Shown one piece after another: positions 42,348-50,419 of a stretch of 50,419 bases of DNA. The stretch comes from an uncultured Bacteroidales bacterium (GTDB taxonomy: Bacteria; Bacteroidota; Bacteroidia; Bacteroidales; UBA932): the NCBI GenBank assembly GCA_946055165.1, contig CAMGFA010000008.1, forward strand, positions 1 through 50,419, read 5' to 3'. A program made the translations under genes and the position numbers. Position 1 is the stretch's first letter. Each line of letters starts with the position of its first letter. The notes below the pieces were generated by a model. That model saw only the letters and a program-made list of their open reading frames with translations. It did no database searches and was not told the DNA's origin.

Positions 42348-44522
42348 ATGAAAAAATTCTCCTTGTGCCTTTTCCTCTCTGCAATTGCTATTGTATGCGG
42401 AGCAAAGGAAATCAATGTATTTACACCGAACACCAGCCTTGTGCTTTCTGTCAAAGAGGGCAGCCCTGTGGAATTGCTCTATTATGGCGACCGCCTGGAC
42501 AACACTGCCCAGCTCTCAGCTGCCCAGTTCCAGGGCGAGCCGGCCTATCCCTGCTTCGGCTACGGGAGCGCATTCTTTAATGCATCGGCCTTGAGCGTGA
42601 CCCACAGCGATGGCGACCTTGCCACAAACCTTCTTTATGTAGCAGACAGCTATTCCTGCAAGGACGGCGTTCACGACTGGCTTGTGCACACCCGCGACAG
42701 CAAGCACAAATTCGAGGTGGACCTCTGTTACAGGAGCTATGACAATTGCGATGTGCTGGAGATGTGGACCGTAATCCGCAATGGCGAAAAGAAGCCTGTT
42801 GTTCTCGAAAAATATGCCAGCGCAGCACTGCCTGTGCGCCAGGGCGATGTGTGGGTGAGCCACGAACACGGCAAATGGGCCGCAGAGGCCTGCCTGGTGG
42901 AAGAGCCGCTGAATGCGGGGCACTTTGAGGTATCGGACATTGCAGGCACAAAGAATGCTTTTCTCAACAGGCCGAACATATTGCTTTCGCTCGACGGCAA
43001 GCCTTCCGAAAATTCGGGCCGCACCATAGGCGCCGTGCTCTGCTGGAGCGGGAACTTTAAGATGAGCATCGACACCGAAGGCTATATGCATCACCACCTT
43101 GTGTGCGGAATCAACGAGACCGGCAGCCGATACACCCTCAAGAAAGGGGAGAGTTTCACCACTCCCGCACTTGCTCTGGTCTATTCCAACGAAGGCAAAG
43201 GCGGAGTGAGCCGCAACTATCACCGCTGGGCAAGGCACAACGGCAAGATTCACGACGGCCTGGGCCTGCGCAAGATTCTGCTCAATTCCTGGGAGGGCGT
43301 GTATTTCAATGTCAGCCAGGAATCTATGGAAAAGATGATGGACGGGGTTCGCGATCTCGGGGCCGAACTCTTTGTAATGGACGACGGCTGGTTCGGCCGC
43401 AAATACAAGCGCAACAACGACAGCTATGCCCTCGGCGACTGGTACACCGATACCGACAAACTCCCTCAGGGAGTTCCGGCTCTGGAGCAGGCAGCGGCCC
43501 AGAGGGGCCTCAAGTGGGGGATATGGATAGAGCCGGAGATGACCAACACCCTGAGCGAACTCTACGAACAGCACCCCGACTGGGTGGTGGCAAATCCCGG
43601 CAGGGAGCCAATCTGCGGACGCGGAGGCACCCAGCTCACCCTTGACATGAGCAACCCGGCCGTGCAGGATTTCGTGTTCCGGGTAGTGGACAATATAATG
43701 AAGGAGACTCCGGACACCTACTATATAAAGTGGGACTGCAACATGGAAATAATAAACACGGGCTCGCAGTACTTGAGCGCCGACAGGCAGAGCCATTTTT
43801 ATGTGGACTACCAGTTGGGGCTGATTAAAACCCTGGAGCGCATAAGGGCCAAGTACCCGGAGCTTGTAATCCAGTGCTGCGCCAGCGGCGGCGGGCGCGT
43901 GAACTATGGCCTTATGCCTTATTTCGACGAGTTCTGGGTGAGTGACAATACCGATGCTGAGCAGAGGCTCTTCATCCAGTGGGGTACTTCGATGTTCTTC
44001 CCTACAGGCGCAATGGCCCAGCATGTGAGCGCATCGCCCAACCACCAGACCGGCAGGGAGTTGCCTCTGAAGTTCCGCTTCGATGTTGCAATGAGCGGAA
44101 GGTTGGGGATGGAGATGAAGCCATCGGACCTTTCGGCCGATGAGTTCGAGTTTGCCCGCAAGGCTTTCTCCACTTACAAGGACATACGCCCGATAGTGCA
44201 GCAGGGTGACTTGTACAGGATGATTTCGCCGTACGACAATACCGGCTACGCAAGCCAGGTGCTTGTTTCGGAAGACAAAAAGCAGGCGGTGTTCTTCGCC
44301 TATAAAATCCGCCAGTACGTGAACCAGAACAAGCCGCGCTTCCGTTTCGACGGCCTGGACCCCGATGCCTGCTACAGGCTCACTGAGCTCAATGCCGCGG
44401 GTGCTCCCGAAGGCTGGGAAGGGCAGATTTTCAGCGGCAAGTTCCTGATGAATACGGGACTGGAGCTGAAATTGCCGGGAGTCTATTCAAGTTGTGTAAT
44501 AAAAGCAGAAAAGGTGGATTAA
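42348..44522 (+). CDS. GH36 alpha-galactosidase, secreted
   Basis: This 724-residue protein has a signal peptide (about 1-18, ending CGAKE), an N-terminal beta-supersandwich, the (alpha/beta)8 catalytic domain and a C-terminal beta domain. The nucleophile is in KWDCN (Asp463) and the acid/base in SDNTDA (Asp533). Other GH36 marks are MDDGWFG, WIEPEM and CASGGGRV. It should release terminal alpha-galactose from raffinose-type sugars or plant galactomannan in the periplasm. With the upstream permease/ROK kinase and GH3 enzyme it forms a loose sugar-use neighbourhood. Its stop lies in the loop of its own terminator. Confidence 0.95.
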   Translation: MKKFSLCLFLSAIAIVCGAKEINVFTPNTSLVLSVKEGSPVELLYYGDRLDNTAQLSAAQFQGEPAYPCFGYGSAFFNASALSVTHSDGDLATNLLYVADSYSCKDGVHDWLVHTRDSKHKFEVDLCYRSYDNCDVLEMWTVIRNGEKKPVVLEKYASAALPVRQGDVWVSHEHGKWAAEACLVEEPLNAGHFEVSDIAGTKNAFLNRPNILLSLDGKPSENSGRTIGAVLCWSGNFKMSIDTEGYMHHHLVCGINETGSRYTLKKGESFTTPALALVYSNEGKGGVSRNYHRWARHNGKIHDGLGLRKILLNSWEGVYFNVSQESMEKMMDGVRDLGAELFVMDDGWFGRKYKRNNDSYALGDWYTDTDKLPQGVPALEQAAAQRGLKWGIWIEPEMTNTLSELYEQHPDWVVANPGREPICGRGGTQLTLDMSNPAVQDFVFRVVDNIMKETPDTYYIKWDCNMEIINTGSQYLSADRQSHFYVDYQLGLIKTLERIRAKYPELVIQCCASGGGRVNYGLMPYFDEFWVSDNTDAEQRLFIQWGTSMFFPTGAMAQHVSASPNHQTGRELPLKFRFDVAMSGRLGMEMKPSDLSADEFEFARKAFSTYKDIRPIVQQGDLYRMISPYDNTGYASQVLVSEDKKQAVFFAYKIRQYVNQNKPRFRFDGLDPDACYRLTELNAAGAPEGWEGQIFSGKFLMNTGLELKLPGVYSSCVIKAEKVD

Positions 44523-44538
44523 GTTCCACCTTTTTTTT
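44509..44538 (+). terminator. Terminator of the GH36 gene
   Basis: AAAAGGTGGA (44509-44518) pairs with TCCACC plus T-run (44525-44538). The TAA stop of the GH36 gene is in the loop. The T-run and following G also form the -33 TTTG of the next promoter. Confidence 0.88.
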
Positions 44539-44567
44539 GCTTTATTGCGGGGCATTGACTATCTTTG
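44536..44567 (+). promoter_or_regulatory. Promoter of the peptide/lipoprotein unit
   Basis: TTTG (44536-44539) and TATCTTTG (44560-44567) are exactly 20 bp apart, one of the best -33/-7 pairs in the window. Transcription should start near 44574. Confidence 0.65.
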
Positions 44568-44573
44568 CGGCGT

Positions 44574-44759
44574 CAAAGTAAGTAAGAATGTCTCGGGTTA
44601 GCAAAGGAGTTGTTTTTGTAGCTGGCCGGCCTTTCGGGTATAATGGAGGGTCAAGGGATAATTTCCTCATCAAATATGAAAAATGCGCGAAGCGTGATGC
44701 TCTCGCGTTCTTTTTTATCGTGTCTGCCGATCACAATCAAATCATTTATTACATACATT
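44574..44759 (+). other. Long untranslated leader
   Basis: From the predicted start site to the small peptide ATG there are about 185 nt, far longer than other leaders here. It contains TGGCCGGCC (near 44623) and an alternative in-frame ATG at 44643 that would add 39 residues to the peptide. I see no known riboswitch. A regulatory role is possible but unproven. Confidence 0.35.
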
Positions 44760-44930
44760 ATGACAAACACAAAATTTATTGGAAGCAGGGAGTCGTACCA
44801 GGCTCCCGAAATGACCGCTCTCGAGTTGATGAGCGATGCTAATTTGCTGCTGAATGACAGCTACAATGAGCAAGGTCTTCGTAACTTTGACTCAGGAAAC
44901 ACGGAAGATGATTCAGACAACTGGAGTTAA
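44760..44930 (+). CDS. Short acidic peptide of the kind found before Bacteroidales surface genes
   Basis: This 56-residue product begins MTNTKFIGSRESYQAPEM and ends in a run rich in Asp, Asn, Ser and Trp (NTEDDSDNWS). It has no signal peptide or membrane segment. Small proteins with a Y-x-x-P-E start and an acidic or Gly/Asn-rich end are often seen next to surface lipoprotein genes in Bacteroidales; this is from memory of the group and no function is known. It lies 13 bp before the lipoprotein ATG, so the two are probably translated together. The longer start at 44643 cannot be excluded. Confidence 0.5.
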   Translation: MTNTKFIGSRESYQAPEMTALELMSDANLLLNDSYNEQGLRNFDSGNTEDDSDNWS

Positions 44931-44943
44931 ACGTCTATGCCTT

Positions 44944-47736
44944 ATGAAACAGTTTGTTAGAACATTGTTTGCTGCTGGTATTGCAGCTATGGCTTTTGTG
45001 TCTTGCGCACAAAATGAACTTACTCCTGATGTTGTCGAAGGAAAAAAGGTAACTGTTCACTTCGGCACCGAGAACACCGATCCAACTTCCACCAAAGCCA
45101 CACTTACCCCGAACGAAGGCGAAACTGCTTTCCAGGCTGCGTGGGAGGTGAATGATGAGATTAGTATTTCGTATTCATTTAACTATGCAGACCCTTCAAT
45201 TACTACTGGAAAATGGATTGGTTCCTCATTTGAGGCAACTATTTCTGGTGAGAAGGGAGACTGGATGTATGAAGCTGCATATCCAGTTCCGGTAAACGAT
45301 TATGTGGATTTCGGTTCAAACCGTACTCAGAAAGGCAATGCATACAATAGCAAGTACGACATTATGATTGGCTCCGCTCTTGCAGAAAATGCCGAGGCCG
45401 GAAAGGATGAAGCAGGCAAAGACATCGTCTTTAAGATGGATCGCCAGACCGCCATTGCCTACTTCCACTTCACCAGCGGCATTAACGAAGCTATCAAAAA
45501 GGCAACTCTTAAGGTTGAAGGCGAGAAAGCTGCAATTGCAGCTGAGACTGTTCTTCTTGACACGAAGGAAATGTCTTATGATACTGGCCTTTCTGAGATT
45601 GTGCTCACTACCACTGACCAGACGGCCAATGATTTCACTCTTTGGTTCAATGTCCTCCCGACCTCTTACACCAAGATGACACTTACCGTAGAGACCGCTA
45701 CCAAGACCTTCACAATCAGTAAGGCTACCTCTGGCTCTTATGTCGCTGGAAAACTCTACAAGGTTAAGAAGGAGAATATTACTTGGAAAGATAAACCAGA
45801 AACTTGGTCTCTTGTAACAGATGCTTCAGAGTTGGCAGTGGGGGATGTAATTGTAATCGTTGCTGCTTCTGCAGATTTTGCGATGTCTTCTGATAGGGGT
45901 AATAATAGAGATCATACAGCTATTACTAAGAATGCAGACAATACTGTTACAATTACCAATGAGGTTCAAAAGTTGACTCTTGGCGAAGGTACTAATACAA
46001 ATACATTCTCTTTGTTTACTGGTTCTGGCTATTTGTATGCAGCAAGTAGTAGTAGCAACTACTTAAAAACAAAAGAAACCTTTGATGCTAATGGTTCTTG
46101 GACTATTACAATAAGTAGTAATAATGCTACAATAAAAGCCAATGGGGATAATACAAGGAATATTATACGTTATAATTCATCTAATAACCCTCCAATTTTC
46201 TCTTGCTATTCATCTGGACAAAAGGAAGTACAGATTTATAAGAAGTCTGGTTCTTCTGATCCGGGTACGCCTAAATACTCAGTTAGTGTAGCTACTGTGA
46301 CTGGCGGTACTCTCGCTGCAAGCTCGGCTTCAGCTGAAGAAGGCGCAGAAATTCTTCTTACCGCAACTCCTGATGAAGGCTATGCGTTCAACAATGTCTG
46401 GACAGTAAAGGATGCAGACGGGACTGCGATTACTGTTACCGACGGTAAGTTCAACATGCCAGCTAAGAACGTAACCGTTTCCGGCTCATTCAGCAAGGTT
46501 GACTACACTATCACTAAGGCTACCTGCGAAGGTGGTTCATTCACCGTTAAGAAAGATGGTGAAGAGGTAACCAAAGCACAGGTTGGAGATGCTATCACCC
46601 TTGAGGCAAGTGCAGCTCCAGGATATGAATTTGATAGCTGGACTGTCACAAACGAGTCAACCAGCAAGACCGTATATGTAAGCGAGAATAGCTTCACAAT
46701 GCCAGGAGCAAATGTTACAGTTTCTGCTAACTTCTTGAATGCTGATGTAATACCAGTTTATGCCTCTGTCGCTGACCTTATTAAAGTTGGAGCTCCTACT
46801 TCAGAAGGTGCATATGTAACTGTTACTCTTACTAATGAGGAAATAACGAAGTTCTATACAACTTCTGCAAAAGCTCGTCGTGGTGTTTACTTTACTGTTG
46901 GAACGCAGGAGATTGAATTATTCGGAGATATTGCTTGCCCTGAAGAGTGGGTAGCAGGTGGTTGGGTCAGCGGTACTCTCACCAAGTGTAAGTGGATGGA
47001 ATATAAGGGAACTTGGGAGCTTTGCCCGACAGATTGGACTGAGTTGACCTATGCTGCTCCTTGCGAGACTCCGGTAATCACTTTGGACGGCGCTTTAGCT
47101 ACCATTGAATGTGCAACAGTAGATGCTACAATCCGTTACACAACTGATGGAACAGACCCTAATGAAACAAGTGCTGAATATACCGGTGCAGTTACTCTTG
47201 AAGATGGTCAAACCATTAAGGCAAAAGCCTTCCGCGACGGACACAAACCAAGTGATATCGCCTCAAAGAAATACACCGCTGGTTCAAAAAAGGTAGAGAA
47301 GACTGCAACCATTACCTTCGGAACCAACAATGTGAAGATAGATTCTAAGAGTGTTAGCGCAAACGATAATTGCAAAAACTCTTGGACAATTACGACGGAT
47401 ATAACAAGTGAATCGTTTACTCAACAACCAACTTATAGTCAGGTAGGGGCAAGTAAAAAACCAGCTACGAGCATAACATTTATCACAACTCTTCCTTTAG
47501 ATGCAGAAGTTAGTTCAATAGAAGGCAAGTTTGGTGGATTCTCAGGAACTGCCGGAACTATTTCTCTCAAGGTAGGTAAGATTGAGATAGGTTCAGGCAC
47601 ACTTAATGCTGACTCAGATGTGACAGTCACAAGCACAAAAACAGCTGATGGAAATGTAGTAACAGTATCTATCACAGGTATTTCTAAAGGTGTAAAGTGC
47701 TATTATATCACCGTTGGTTATAAGACTGCCGAATGA
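44944..47736 (+). CDS. Mosaic fimbrillin-like surface lipoprotein, ends at an in-frame UGA
   Basis: This 930-residue protein has an SpII signal (FVSC, Cys21) and several domains in order. A fimbrillin-like domain (about 25-285) ends in YVAGKLYKV. A domain begins WSLVTDASELAVGDVIVIV (about 290-435). Two divergent InlB-type B-repeats (about 440-600) each end in NVTVS-x-F. An OB-fold-like domain follows (YASVADLIKVG to about 700), then a chitobiase C-terminal-type segment (IRYTTDGTDPNETS, about 720-775), then a last beta domain ending YYITVGYKTAE. It is probably surface exposed. The frame continues after the TGA at 47734-47736 for 397 more codons as a nuclease. Parts, notably 45860-46260, are AT-rich, suggesting recombined modules. 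Confidence 0.82.
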   Translation: MKQFVRTLFAAGIAAMAFVSCAQNELTPDVVEGKKVTVHFGTENTDPTSTKATLTPNEGETAFQAAWEVNDEISISYSFNYADPSITTGKWIGSSFEATISGEKGDWMYEAAYPVPVNDYVDFGSNRTQKGNAYNSKYDIMIGSALAENAEAGKDEAGKDIVFKMDRQTAIAYFHFTSGINEAIKKATLKVEGEKAAIAAETVLLDTKEMSYDTGLSEIVLTTTDQTANDFTLWFNVLPTSYTKMTLTVETATKTFTISKATSGSYVAGKLYKVKKENITWKDKPETWSLVTDASELAVGDVIVIVAASADFAMSSDRGNNRDHTAITKNADNTVTITNEVQKLTLGEGTNTNTFSLFTGSGYLYAASSSSNYLKTKETFDANGSWTITISSNNATIKANGDNTRNIIRYNSSNNPPIFSCYSSGQKEVQIYKKSGSSDPGTPKYSVSVATVTGGTLAASSASAEEGAEILLTATPDEGYAFNNVWTVKDADGTAITVTDGKFNMPAKNVTVSGSFSKVDYTITKATCEGGSFTVKKDGEEVTKAQVGDAITLEASAAPGYEFDSWTVTNESTSKTVYVSENSFTMPGANVTVSANFLNADVIPVYASVADLIKVGAPTSEGAYVTVTLTNEEITKFYTTSAKARRGVYFTVGTQEIELFGDIACPEEWVAGGWVSGTLTKCKWMEYKGTWELCPTDWTELTYAAPCETPVITLDGALATIECATVDATIRYTTDGTDPNETSAEYTGAVTLEDGQTIKAKAFRDGHKPSDIASKKYTAGSKKVEKTATITFGTNNVKIDSKSVSANDNCKNSWTITTDITSESFTQQPTYSQVGASKKPATSITFITTLPLDAEVSSIEGKFGGFSGTAGTISLKVGKIEIGSGTLNADSDVTVTSTKTADGNVVTVSITGISKGVKCYYITVGYKTAE

Positions 47737-48930
47737 CTCCCATCCGGCGGAGGCGCCGGTGGGCAAAAACCCAGCGCTAGCGTAACAGCCGGATACTCGA
47801 ATATCAGTCAGACAGGGGCAACCCTGTCTGGCTCTTGTTCTTCAGTATCGGGCACAGTTACAGACTCCGGATTCGTCTATGGCACGAGCTCCGGAAACCT
47901 CACACAGCCTTCCTCAACAGGAATCCTCACAGGCCTCACACCGGGCACAAAGTACTATTTTCAGTATTATGTAACCGTTCAGGGCACAGGTGATTATTCC
48001 TCAATGGAAGAAACTTTCTGCTCTGATGAAGCATATTTCACTACTGCTTCCATCAGCACCTGGCTGACAAATTACGAGATGCCGGCCACGTACGCATCGG
48101 CCGTAAGCACAAGCAATACCCTGTACGAGGGCCGCTATTGTCACAACACATACTCTGAGACTTATGGGAGTACGAAGGCTTGCCGCTACAACACCTCTGA
48201 TGCCAACCAGAAGGTGGTGACCCACACCTATGAGTATAATAGCAAGGTGGTCAGGAACTATAGTTTCCTCTACGACAAGACCTATAAGTCAGCTCTGTGG
48301 GTGGCTTATGCCACATCGAACAGCGGTGATTTCAAGGATAATGATGTTAGAAGAAACGAAGCTTGGGCCTATGACCCTGCAATTGACCAGAGCTGGCAGC
48401 AGAATTTGAGTGGAGCATATTCATCCTCCTCATCATCTTCCGGACTCAGCTATGACCGTGGCCATCAGGTGGCTTCGAACGACCGCCAGACAACTGTGGA
48501 GCAGAACAAGCAGACCTTCTACTACACCAATATGACTGCCCAGTACTCCGATCTCAATCAGGGACAGTGGAACACATTGGAGAGCAAAGTGCAGGGAGTG
48601 GCTACCGTCACGAGCGGAACTGATACGCTCTATGTGGTGACCGGACCGCTGTTCGAAGGCACGCTGGCAACTGTTCCCGACAAGAGCGGAGTTGAATGTC
48701 AAGCACCTTCCGGCTACTGGAAATGCCTGATGAAGTGCAGTTTCTCAAGTCCGGGAGTAATGACCGACGCAGTAGGTTGCGCGTATCTTTTCGATACGAA
48801 CTCTAAAAATGTCGCTCCGACAGTCACCACCATTGACGACATCGAGTCCCGCACCGGCTTCGACTTCTACACGAACGTCCCTGCCGTACTGCAAACCGCC
48901 GCGGAAAGGCAGACTTATTCCTTCTTTTAA
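47737..48930 (+). pseudogene. DNA/RNA non-specific endonuclease module without its own start, in frame after UGA
   Basis: The frame of the upstream lipoprotein runs on without another stop for 397 codons. It encodes a Gly-rich linker, a fibronectin III-like domain (TGATLSGSCSSV...LTPGTKYYFQYYVTV, about 47790-48040) and a NUC1/EndoG-type nuclease with the active-site DRGH (48454-48465) and the YYTNMTAQ...LNQGQWNTLE block. The catalytic residues look intact. The first ATG (48004) falls inside the Fn3 domain and offers no signal peptide, so independent export is unlikely. It may be a recently broken C-terminus, a truncated acquired gene, or made by UGA readthrough as a surface nuclease. Confidence 0.65.
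47739..47763 (+). other. Hairpin directly after the UGA
   Basis: CCCA-T-CCGGC (47739-47748, one bulged T) pairs with GCCGGTGGG (47755-47763) around the loop GGAGGC. It starts 2 nt after the UGA codon and has no T-run, so it is not a standard terminator. It overlaps codons for the Gly-rich linker PSGGGAGG. Confidence 0.55.
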
Positions 48931-48958
48931 AGCAAAATAATACCCTCACTCTAAAACA

Positions 48959-50362
48959 ATGATAGAGAATGCAAACGAAATGACATATAACGGGAACTTG
49001 GTCTTCCATTATACTTCATACGAAAGTGCCCAAAAGATAATTGAAAGTAATACCTTAAAATTTGGTCGCTTTCAGAACATGAATGATATTGATGAAGTCC
49101 GCAGGGATTATATATGCTATAATCCGCAAATTATGTCAGAACTGCTTTCCGAATATCAATCAATAAGCCTTGTTGATGATTCTAGTGGACAAAGAGGCTT
49201 TGCAATTGATTGTATGTGGGGGTATTATGCCCAAAAAGGAGAAGGGGTATGCCTTGTGTTCAATAAAAGCAAGTTGGTAAATACTTATGGCGAGTATATA
49301 AATAGACCTGTTGACCAGTCAAAATTGAAGATTGAGTATAGAGATTTTGAATATGGGAATAACCATGGTTTGGAGAGGAAAACCGAGAGTGACTTTATTC
49401 AAGCACATCTGCATGATATTTTCTATACCAAAAATGTCTGTTGGAAACACGAAAGAGAGATGCGATTATTGACAAAATCATCTAAGGAGTGTTATCTCGG
49501 ACTCAATGATGCTTTGATTGGCGTAATACTATGCTATCCCCAAAAAGAAAATCTATCTGATATTGACTATTATCCGGAATTGAAAGAATTGTGCGATAAC
49601 CGCAAAATTAAGTTTTATCGCTACACAACCGCTCTTGGAAATAAGGAGCTACATTGCGGAGATAAGCTAAAGTGGCCAATAGCACATGTTGATTACGAGC
49701 TTGATTTGGGCAATGATGAAGTGTTATCTTACGGCGATATAAAACCGATATTATGCAGTGCAACAAAGGAAATTACAGAAAATCCTGGCCTGCATTTCAA
49801 TGAGAGATATCTTCATCATTTCTTCTCCAGAGAAATACAAAACGTTTGTCCTGTTGTATTTAATGGAAGTACTAATTTGCATCCAGAATGGGCAACATGT
49901 CGAAAGGGAGAGTACGGGGAGGCAAAGTACAGTCAAAAGAATGGGAAATACATCCCTGACGATAACGGATATCCTGGCTTTATCGATTTTGCAATAGGGA
50001 ACTTGAAAAACCCATCTATTGCAATTGAGTTCAAGATGTCGGAATGTCTCAACACAAAAGGGGTTGCATTTGATTACCTTAAACTGCTGGATAATAAGAA
50101 TAATTTCAACATTGCTATCTCATATACAGTAGTTTATGGACTATCCAAACGTTCTCGTGCAGTCACTTCAGAAAGACTGAACAAAGTGTTTGGATCTGTC
50201 ATTGAATCATTAAGCGCGTCAAGACGATTTGCAAATCTCAGAGAATATCATTTTATTGTGGTCGCCATTAGTGGCAAAGGAGAATATTCCATTTATGAGA
50301 AAAACAATTGGAATAATGAATTTCAAAGCATTAAAAGAAACGCATTTTGTTCATCAGATTAG
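48959..50362 (+). CDS. DUF2971 protein with C-terminal PD-(D/E)XK-like nuclease domain
   Basis: This 467-residue cytosolic-looking protein starts with a DUF2971 domain: FHYTSYESAQKII (His17), MNDIDE (41-46), MWGYYAQKGEGVCLVF (86-101) and CWKHEREMRLL (161-171). After about residue 275 comes an alpha/beta domain with Glu282, Asp343 (GFIDFAIG) and EFK at 357-359 (AIEFK), the spacing of a PD-(D/E)XK nuclease core. DUF2971 proteins are often found near defence genes and resemble ADP-ribosyltransferase folds in motif layout; that is inference. Codon use is clearly AT-richer than the housekeeping genes, so recent transfer is likely. It lies 28 bp after the nuclease module with no visible promoter of its own. 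A second ATG at 48980 is possible. Confidence 0.7.
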   Translation: MIENANEMTYNGNLVFHYTSYESAQKIIESNTLKFGRFQNMNDIDEVRRDYICYNPQIMSELLSEYQSISLVDDSSGQRGFAIDCMWGYYAQKGEGVCLVFNKSKLVNTYGEYINRPVDQSKLKIEYRDFEYGNNHGLERKTESDFIQAHLHDIFYTKNVCWKHEREMRLLTKSSKECYLGLNDALIGVILCYPQKENLSDIDYYPELKELCDNRKIKFYRYTTALGNKELHCGDKLKWPIAHVDYELDLGNDEVLSYGDIKPILCSATKEITENPGLHFNERYLHHFFSREIQNVCPVVFNGSTNLHPEWATCRKGEYGEAKYSQKNGKYIPDDNGYPGFIDFAIGNLKNPSIAIEFKMSECLNTKGVAFDYLKLLDNKNNFNIAISYTVVYGLSKRSRAVTSERLNKVFGSVIESLSASRRFANLREYHFIVVAISGKGEYSIYEKNNWNNEFQSIKRNAFCSSD

Positions 50363-50379
50363 AATATCCTAAATTCCGC

Positions 50380-50411
50380 AAAGCGGCTTGTCAATAAAAA
50401 TGCAAGCCTTT
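50380..50411. terminator. Possible weak terminator after the DUF2971 gene
   Basis: AAAG-c-GGCTTG and CAAGCC-TTTG form a 6-bp stem extended past a bulge, with a 12-nt loop. There is no long T-run before the window ends. Confidence 0.3.
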
Positions 50412-50419
50412 GATAAAGA

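Noticed and set aside
47734..47763. Selenocysteine insertion site
   Set aside because: The UGA-to-loop distance is short for a bacterial SECIS, the UGA falls between beta-domain and Gly linker with no redox motif, and no sel genes are visible.
48004..48930. Independent nuclease gene starting at ATG 48004
   Set aside because: That ATG lies inside the Fn3-like domain, gives no signal peptide, and 89 in-frame codons of clear domain sequence precede it.
1..50419. tRNA, rRNA, integrase or phage genes
   Set aside because: I looked through intergenic stretches on both strands and found no tRNA-like cloverleaf, rRNA segment or integrase motif. A covariance-model search would be the decisive check.

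Overview
The window comes from a member of the Bacteroidota, very probably order Bacteroidales. The signs are repeated TAnnTTTG -7 promoter boxes, several with a TTG/TTTG -33 box about 20 bp upstream; very few Shine-Dalgarno sites apart from a strong one before rpsR; and families typical of the group (DUF4831, DUF1573, TIGR02757, FHS-type sugar permease, fimbrillin-like lipoprotein, acidic SpII lipoproteins). I cannot place it below order level. Most of the window is moderately GC-rich and densely packed; the last ~6 kb is visibly AT-richer and mosaic.

Layout. 1-5040: the tail of a truncated gene, a patatin/outer-membrane-barrel phospholipase (minus), then trkH and a predicted 10-TM heavy-metal exporter (plus). 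5037-14608: a minus-strand run of nine tightly coupled genes, read right to left: POT peptide transporter, LpxL-like acyltransferase, DUF4831 protein, PepD dipeptidase, TIGR02757 protein, zeta-toxin-like kinase, TldD, TldE/PmbA and a Cys-rich SlyD. Its theme is peptide import and breakdown. 14780-20551: ferredoxin, HdeD-like membrane protein, DUF1573 protein, topoisomerase IV ParE, a PlsC-type acyltransferase, and the ribosomal operon rpsF-rpsR-rplI.

20552-21607 has no convincing gene. It holds a perfect-period 50-bp tandem array, a 222-bp GC-rich multi-stem palindromic element and copies of a 16-bp motif. The two divergent genes beyond it, the ThrE-type exporter and rsgA, both carry in-frame tandem duplications near their 5' ends, so 20.6-23.5 kb is a repeat hot spot.

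23194-28634 is a plus operon: rsgA, prenyl diphosphate synthase, U32 peptidase, S41 lipoprotein protease, rdgB. It converges on recO-EamA transporter (minus). Then come uvrA, a GH3 glucosidase, an MBL hydrolase (minus), and a plus run of two tandem deoxynucleoside kinases, acyl-CoA ligase, FHS sugar permease, ROK sugar kinase and FKBP lipoprotein. A GH36 alpha-galactosidase follows; with the GH3 enzyme, permease and ROK kinase it suggests use of galactosides and glucosides.

44536-50362 is the most unusual stretch: a promoter, a long leader, a 56-residue acidic peptide, a mosaic surface lipoprotein, then in the same frame after a single UGA an intact non-specific DNA/RNA endonuclease with no start or signal peptide of its own. 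Last is an AT-rich gene that joins a DUF2971 domain to a PD-(D/E)XK-like nuclease domain. The UGA-split lipoprotein/nuclease and the DUF2971-nuclease fusion are the best candidates for undescribed biology.
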